Shown here: positions 59,098 to 64,000 of the stretch, in pieces
Layout of the letters: every line of letters starts with the position of its first letter
Position numbering within the stretch: position 1 is the first letter of the stretch
The notes under the pieces: model-generated
What the model saw: the letters and a program-made list of their open reading frames with translations, nothing else
Databases searched by the model: none
What the model was told of the DNA's origin: nothing
Program-made: the position numbers and the translations under genes
Source: CAVSWT01 sp963775245
Lineage (GTDB): Bacteria; Bacteroidota; Ignavibacteria; Ignavibacteriales; Ignavibacteriaceae
Reading direction: 5' to 3'
Assembly (NCBI GenBank): GCA_963775245.1
Contig: CAVZID010000026.1
Coordinates: 124,001 to 188,000, forward strand
DNA length: 64,000 bases

Positions 59098-61203
59098 ATG
59101 TTAGTAAAAAAAGAAGTAGAAATAAACGGTAAAGTTTTATCAATTGAAACTGGAAGATTTGCCAAACAGGCAAATGGGGCAGTAATGGTTACTTATGGCG
59201 AAACAATGGTTTTAGTATCTGCTGTCGCAGCGGAAGAGCCAAAAGAAGATTTGGATTATTTTCCCTTACAGGTTGAGTATAGGGAAAAAACTTCTGCGGC
59301 TGGGAAATTCCCTGGCGGCTATATAAAACGCGAAGGCCGTCCTTCAGAAAAAGAAATTTTAAGCGCACGCTTAGTTGACCGTCCTATACGGCCGTTATTT
59401 CCCGAACAATATAAAAATGAAACTCAAGTAATTGCATTGGTATTTTCTTTCGATGGAGAGAATGATGCAGATGTTCTAGCCGCAGTTGGTGCCTCTGCTG
59501 CTTTGACTATTTCAGATATTCCTTTCGAAGGGCCTATGGCTGAAGTTAGAGTTGGTAGAATAAATGGGCAGTTAATTGTAAATCCAACTCACCAGCAATT
59601 AAAAGAAAGCGCTATTGAATTAGTTGTTGGCGGAACTGCTGATTCAATTATGATGGTTGAAGGTGAATCAAAAGAAATCAGTGAATCGGAATTACTTGAG
59701 GCTTTAAAATTTGCACAACAAGAAATTGCTAAAATTGTTCAACTTCAAAATGAATTACGTGAAGCTGTAGGAAAAACCAAAAAGGAAGTTCCTGAAAAAG
59801 TAATTGATGAAGCATTAAAAAATGATGTTTATCAATTAGCAGAAACAAAATTTAAAGAGATTGTTTATTCCGTTCTTGCAAAAGAAGAACGAAGCAGCCA
59901 GAATAAAACATTAGTTGCCTCTGTTAAAGAATCACTTGCTGAAAAGTATCCCGAACAAGAAAAAGTAATCGGTGAAATTCTTCATGATCTCGAAAAAGAT
60001 CTGATGAGAGAAAGAATTCTTAAAGAAGGAATTCGATTGGACGGAAGAAATACAAAACAAATTCGTCCTATTACAGTTGAGCTTGGGGTTCTTCCACGAA
60101 CACACGGATCAGCATTATTTACAAGAGGGGAAACACAAAGTTTAACTACTCTTACTCTTGGAACCAAAAACGATGAGCAAACAATTGACGGATTGTTAGA
60201 AGAGTATTCTAAAAAGTTTATGCTTCATTATAACTTCCCTCCATTCAGCGTTGGTGAAGTTGGAAGAATGACAGGTGTTGGAAGACGAGAAATTGGCCAC
60301 GGCAATCTTGCTGAAAGAGCACTTAAAATGGTTGCTCCTTCAGAAGACAGCTTCCCTTACACAATGAGAGTTATTTCGGATATTCTCGAATCGAATGGTT
60401 CTTCATCAATGGCTACAGTATGCGCCGGATCGTTAGCATTAATGGATGGCGGGGTTCCGGTTAAATCTTCTGTTGCCGGTATTGCTATGGGCTTGGTTAA
60501 AGAAGGAGAAAATTTTGCTGTATTATCTGATATATTAGGAAACGAAGATCATCTTGGAGATATGGATTTTAAAGTTGCCGGAACTGAAAATGGAATAACT
60601 GCCTTCCAGATGGATATTAAAATTAAAGGTATCTCATTCGAAATTATGGAAACTGCTTTAAACCAGGCTAAAGAAGGAAGATCACATATTCTTGGAATAA
60701 TGAATGAAGCTATTAAAACACCTCGCGAAAATTTATCGCCTTTCGCTCCACGATTATTGACAATTAAAGTTGATGTTGACCAAATAGGTTTAATAATTGG
60801 CCCTGGTGGAAAAACTATACAGGGAATGCAGCGTAAATTCGGTGTTGATATAAATATTGAAGAAGACGGCACAGTTAGTATTGCTTCTCCAGATAGAGAA
60901 AGCGCAGTTAATTGTAAAGAATATATTAAAAAAATGACCGCTTTACCTGAAGTCGGTGAAATTTATGATGGTGTAATTACAAAAATAATGGACTTTGGAG
61001 CTTTCGTTGAAATACTGCCTGGCAAAGAAGGATTGTTACATATTTCCCAGATAGACAACAAGCGAGTAAATAAAGTTACTGATTACTTTAAAGAAGGTGA
61101 TAAAGTAACTGTTAAGCTTTTAAAAATTGAAAACGGGAAATTTTCTTTAAGCAGGAAAGAGCTTTTAAACGAAGAGAAAAAGCAGCCTGTTAAAGAAGCA
61201 TAA
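59098..61203 (+). CDS. pnp: Polyribonucleotide nucleotidyltransferase (PNPase)
   Basis: A 701-residue protein with two RNase PH-like domains (VEYREKTSAAGKFPGGYIKR; LPRTHGSALFTRGETQSLTT), then KH domain (LIIGPGGKTIQGMQRKFGVD) and S1 domain (EIYDGVITKIMDFGAFVEIL). It is a 3'-to-5' phosphorolytic exoribonuclease of the degradosome. It sits 11 bases after rpsO. Full length and intact. Confidence 0.98.
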   Translation: MLVKKEVEINGKVLSIETGRFAKQANGAVMVTYGETMVLVSAVAAEEPKEDLDYFPLQVEYREKTSAAGKFPGGYIKREGRPSEKEILSARLVDRPIRPLFPEQYKNETQVIALVFSFDGENDADVLAAVGASAALTISDIPFEGPMAEVRVGRINGQLIVNPTHQQLKESAIELVVGGTADSIMMVEGESKEISESELLEALKFAQQEIAKIVQLQNELREAVGKTKKEVPEKVIDEALKNDVYQLAETKFKEIVYSVLAKEERSSQNKTLVASVKESLAEKYPEQEKVIGEILHDLEKDLMRERILKEGIRLDGRNTKQIRPITVELGVLPRTHGSALFTRGETQSLTTLTLGTKNDEQTIDGLLEEYSKKFMLHYNFPPFSVGEVGRMTGVGRREIGHGNLAERALKMVAPSEDSFPYTMRVISDILESNGSSSMATVCAGSLALMDGGVPVKSSVAGIAMGLVKEGENFAVLSDILGNEDHLGDMDFKVAGTENGITAFQMDIKIKGISFEIMETALNQAKEGRSHILGIMNEAIKTPRENLSPFAPRLLTIKVDVDQIGLIIGPGGKTIQGMQRKFGVDINIEEDGTVSIASPDRESAVNCKEYIKKMTALPEVGEIYDGVITKIMDFGAFVEILPGKEGLLHISQIDNKRVNKVTDYFKEGDKVTVKLLKIENGKFSLSRKELLNEEKKQPVKEA

Positions 61204-61462
61204 AAAATATTTTGAATGAACTTTAGTTTACAGCGTCAGCTATTAGTAGAATAAATTAAATTCTGACTTAGTTTTTTGTAAGTAAAAAAGGTGTGTGTTA
61301 ATTTGAATTCTATAGAAACAAGATTAGAAATATTAATCTTATTTAGTTATTTCTTTTATTTTTTACAATTAGAATATCACCATTCTAACATTGAAAGTAG
61401 CACACGGCTTTTTAAAAAATTTTATATGAAATATTTAATTTCATCAAAAGAGTTTTTCCCAT

Positions 61463-63040
61463 ATGTCAAAAGAAATAATAATCAATTCCTCTTCCACGCA
61501 AACACGCGTAGCAATTACGGAAGATGGAAATTTAGTCGACTTTTTTGTTGACTATCCTGAAAACCGCCGCATGGTGGGCGATATTTATTTGGGGAGAGTA
61601 GCCAGGGTTTTGCCCGGTATAAAAGCTGCGTTTATTGATATCGGGATGAAGCACGATGCCTTCCTTCATTTTTCCGATATCGGGGAAGCTACAAAACAAA
61701 TCCAGGAAATGATAGGTGAAGATGATTCCGATGTAGACGATGATGAAGATATTGAAACCACTTCGAAATCTCCGATTACGCCTGCCGTAAAAAAACAAAG
61801 TGGTGAAAAACCTGTTGTCCCCAGATTAAGAAAAGGCGAAGATATTATTGTTCAAATAACCAAAGAGCCTGTGAATAATAAAGGTGTTCGCGTAAGTTCG
61901 TCGGTTTCTTTGCCAGGTAGATTTTGTGTTTTACTTCCTTTTGACGGCAAAATAGGAGTATCAAAAAAAATTCAGGATTATAGGGAACGAAGAAGATTAA
62001 GAGCAATTGCCAGGGGTATCCTTCCTCCAAGCTACGGACTAATAATTCGAACTGTAGCAAGAAATCAAACTGAAGATGCTTTACGTGATGATTTAAATAA
62101 TTTAGTTAAAACCTGGGAAGGTGTTGAAGAAACAATAAAATCAGAAACGCCGCCATCATTGGTTTACCAGGATTTGAATACAACTTCAAGTGTTATTAGA
62201 GATTTGTTTAGTGCCGATGTAACCAAGGTATTTATTGATTCGAAAAAACAGTACAAGCAAATTAAAAGTTATGTTCAATTAGTACAGCCTGCCCTTGCAG
62301 ATAAAATTGAAGCTTATAAATCCACCAACCCTATTTTTGATTCTTTTAAAATAGAAGAGCAAATTAAAACTTTGATGGGAAGAAAAGTCCCATTGCCAAG
62401 TGGAGGCTACTTAATTATCGAACACACCGAAGCAATGGTTGTAATAGATGTTAACAGCGGAAGATATGCTAAAAATAAGGAACAGGAATTAAATTCGCTT
62501 AAAACTGACCTTGAAGCTTCAAGAGAAATTGCACGGCAATTAAGATTGCGTGATATAGGCGGAATTATTGTTATTGATTTTATTGATCTTGAAGAAGATA
62601 AAAACCGCAAGAAAATTTTTGACGAATTGAAAAAAGAATTTAGAAAGGATAGGGCAAAAGTTTCATTGCTGCCAATGTCCGACTTTGGCCTTGTTCAAAT
62701 TACAAGGCAGCGGATTCGTCAAAACATAATGCAGGCCATGAAAGAAGTTTGCCCTTATTGCCTTGGGACCGGATTACTTACAAAGCACTCACATCTTGTT
62801 TATGATTTGGAGGAATGGCTTGTTAAATTTAAAAGAAGTTACAAGCTACGGTCAATTACTGTGAAATGCCATCCAAGCGTTGCTGAAAAATTGAGAGAAG
62901 GGAAAATAAAATCTTTAACCAAAATTCAATTTAAATATTTGCTTAAGATTGCATTGGTTGAAGATGAAAGTATTCCTTTAGGCCGATTTAAATTTTATGC
63001 TACAAAAACGGGGAAAGATATTACTGATGAAGTATCTTAA
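61463..63040 (+). CDS. Ribonuclease E/G family protein
   Basis: A 525-residue protein beginning MSKEIIINSSSTQTRVAITE. The S1 domain (YLGRVARVLPGIKAAFIDIG) is interrupted by an acidic insertion, VDDDEDIETT. The catalytic region has VVIDVNSGRYAKNKEQELNS, DIGGIIVIDFIDLEEDKNRK and the Zn-link motif CPYCLGTGLL. It is a single-strand endoribonuclease that processes rRNA and mRNA. RNase G-like in length, lacking the long degradosome scaffold. It follows pnp after about 260 bases. Confidence 0.96.
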   Translation: MSKEIIINSSSTQTRVAITEDGNLVDFFVDYPENRRMVGDIYLGRVARVLPGIKAAFIDIGMKHDAFLHFSDIGEATKQIQEMIGEDDSDVDDDEDIETTSKSPITPAVKKQSGEKPVVPRLRKGEDIIVQITKEPVNNKGVRVSSSVSLPGRFCVLLPFDGKIGVSKKIQDYRERRRLRAIARGILPPSYGLIIRTVARNQTEDALRDDLNNLVKTWEGVEETIKSETPPSLVYQDLNTTSSVIRDLFSADVTKVFIDSKKQYKQIKSYVQLVQPALADKIEAYKSTNPIFDSFKIEEQIKTLMGRKVPLPSGGYLIIEHTEAMVVIDVNSGRYAKNKEQELNSLKTDLEASREIARQLRLRDIGGIIVIDFIDLEEDKNRKKIFDELKKEFRKDRAKVSLLPMSDFGLVQITRQRIRQNIMQAMKEVCPYCLGTGLLTKHSHLVYDLEEWLVKFKRSYKLRSITVKCHPSVAEKLREGKIKSLTKIQFKYLLKIALVEDESIPLGRFKFYATKTGKDITDEVS

Positions 63041-63126
63041 CCTATTAACTAAACTAAGAACTTCAAAAATGATTTTGATAAATTTCCAAAAGAGATTTCA
63101 AAATTAAAGGGACGAAGGAAAATCAA

Positions 63127-64000
63127 ATGCTAAAAACTAAATTCTATAATATTCATGAAAAACTTGGAGCAAAGATAGTTGAGTTTGCCGGTTATTTAAT
63201 GCCGATTCAATATTCGTCAATCATTAGTGAACATAAAGCAGTTAGAAATTCAGTTGGCGTTTTCGATGTATCACACATGGGTGAAATTTTTGTTGAGGGA
63301 GAGAAAGCTTTAGACTTTGTTCAATATATTACAATAAATGATGCTTCAAAATTATTTACAGGCAAGGTTCAATATTCGGCAATATGCTATCCTGATGGAG
63401 GAATTATTGACGATCTGCTGGTTTATAAAATTTCAGATACAAAATATATGCTGGTTGTTAACGCTTCTAACATCGAAAAAGATTTTAATTGGATGGTTGA
63501 GAATAATAAGTTTGGAGTTGAGCTAAAAAATTTAAGTGATGAATATTCTTTACTTGCCGTTCAGGGGCCATATTCAAAAGATGTTGTTCAAAAATTGTTA
63601 GATGATAACTTAGAACTTGAGTATTATACTTTTAAGGAAGGTAAAATTTCCGGTATAGAAATGATTATTTCCAGAACCGGTTATACAGGTGAACTTGGTT
63701 ATGAGCTTTATTTTAAAGCATCGGAAAATATCGCTGAAAAAATTTGGAATGATTTATTTACGGCAGGAAAAGAATTTGGTATACAACCCATTGGTTTAGG
63801 TGCAAGAGATACATTAAGACTGGAAATGGGTTTTTGTTTGTATGGGAATGATATTGATAAAACCACGAATCCTTTGGAAGCTGGTCTGGGATGGATAACA
63901 AAATTAAATAAAGAAAATTTTATTAGTAAAGATGTATTAGTAAAAATTAAATCTGAAGGATTAAAAAGAAAGTTGGCCGCATTTACTACCGATGAAAAAG
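63127..64000 (+). CDS. gcvT: Glycine cleavage system T protein (aminomethyltransferase), 3' truncated by window
   Basis: The first 291 codons are visible: KTKFYNIHEKLGAKIVEFAG, VGVFDVSHMGEIFVEGEKAL, YSAICYPDGGIIDDLLVYKI and the conserved block GLGARDTLRLEMGFCLYGND. GcvT transfers the methylene group from the H-protein to tetrahydrofolate. It starts at ATG 63127 after the purine-rich GGGACGAAGG. The window ends before the C-terminal barrel is complete. Confidence 0.96.
   Translation, partial: MLKTKFYNIHEKLGAKIVEFAGYLMPIQYSSIISEHKAVRNSVGVFDVSHMGEIFVEGEKALDFVQYITINDASKLFTGKVQYSAICYPDGGIIDDLLVYKISDTKYMLVVNASNIEKDFNWMVENNKFGVELKNLSDEYSLLAVQGPYSKDVVQKLLDDNLELEYYTFKEGKISGIEMIISRTGYTGELGYELYFKASENIAEKIWNDLFTAGKEFGIQPIGLGARDTLRLEMGFCLYGNDIDKTTNPLEAGLGWITKLNKENFISKDVLVKIKSEGLKRKLAAFTTDEK

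Noticed and set aside
61291..61551. An 86-codon frame between pnp and the RNase E/G gene
   Set aside because: No binding site, low-complexity Phe/Tyr-rich translation, and overlap with the start of the real RNase gene.
1..64000. CRISPR arrays and insertion sequences
   Set aside because: No regularly spaced direct repeats and no transposase-like frame were seen in the window.

Overview
This is an AT-rich window from what looks like a Gram-negative member of the Bacteroidota/Ignavibacteriota (Chlorobi-side) group. That placement is inferred from low GC, lipoprotein and outer-membrane-type genes, and family resemblance of the products; no rRNA is present to prove it. A single tRNA-Lys (CTT) lies at 12.7 kb.

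Layout. (1) 1-8.8 kb: a mixed chromosomal stretch with a partial membrane/outer-membrane protein, a SAM methyltransferase, dodecin, an AlkD-type DNA alkylation repair protein, a VOC protein, a Kir-type potassium channel, a CoA-binding protein, a lipoprotein, an exported protein, a GNAT acetyltransferase, a TauE/SafE permease and a YtxH protein. (2) 8.8-12.6 kb: a decayed zone holding the C-terminal relic of a contractile-tail tube gene, a FecR/zinc-finger anti-sigma-like protein, a small unknown protein and an outer-membrane protein gene broken by three frameshifts. (3) 12.9-45.8 kb: one long, almost entirely minus-strand extracellular contractile injection system (eCIS; Afp/PVC/AlgoCIS-like). 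(4) 45.8-52 kb: a long intergenic region, a 1333-residue multi-pass sensor-like membrane protein, an ABC-transporter relic and an AlkZ/YcaQ-type winged-helix protein. (5) 52.2-64 kb: the housekeeping cluster rimP-nusA-infB-rbfA-truB-ribF-rpsO-pnp, an RNase E/G gene and the start of gcvT.

In transcription order (high to low coordinate) the eCIS locus holds a sigma-54-type activator, a small unknown protein, the AAA+ ATPase (Afp15-like), a YkgJ cysteine-cluster protein, the DUF4255 cap protein (Afp16-like), a carboxypeptidase-regulatory-like protein, the sheath (split by a frameshift), tube 1, a single-pass membrane protein of unknown role, a tail assembly protein, a DUF6760 protein with no normal start codon, tube 2, an unknown structural protein, a LysM protein (Afp7-like), the spike as separate gpD-like and gpV-like genes (the latter frameshifted), PAAR, gp25, two baseplate-J proteins, a beta-propeller/tail-protein-I fusion, two paralogous cysteine-rich proteins, and an array of DUF4157 (eCIS-core) cargo proteins with different C-terminal domains. 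The cargo array includes two zincin-like metallopeptidases, one protein with an unknown C-terminal domain, one relic, and one protein that keeps the conserved N-terminal leader but has lost the DUF4157 core.

Frameshifts and relics cluster in the accessory part (about 9-39 kb). They are not visible in the housekeeping genes, which suggests decay of the island, although consensus errors cannot be excluded without reads.
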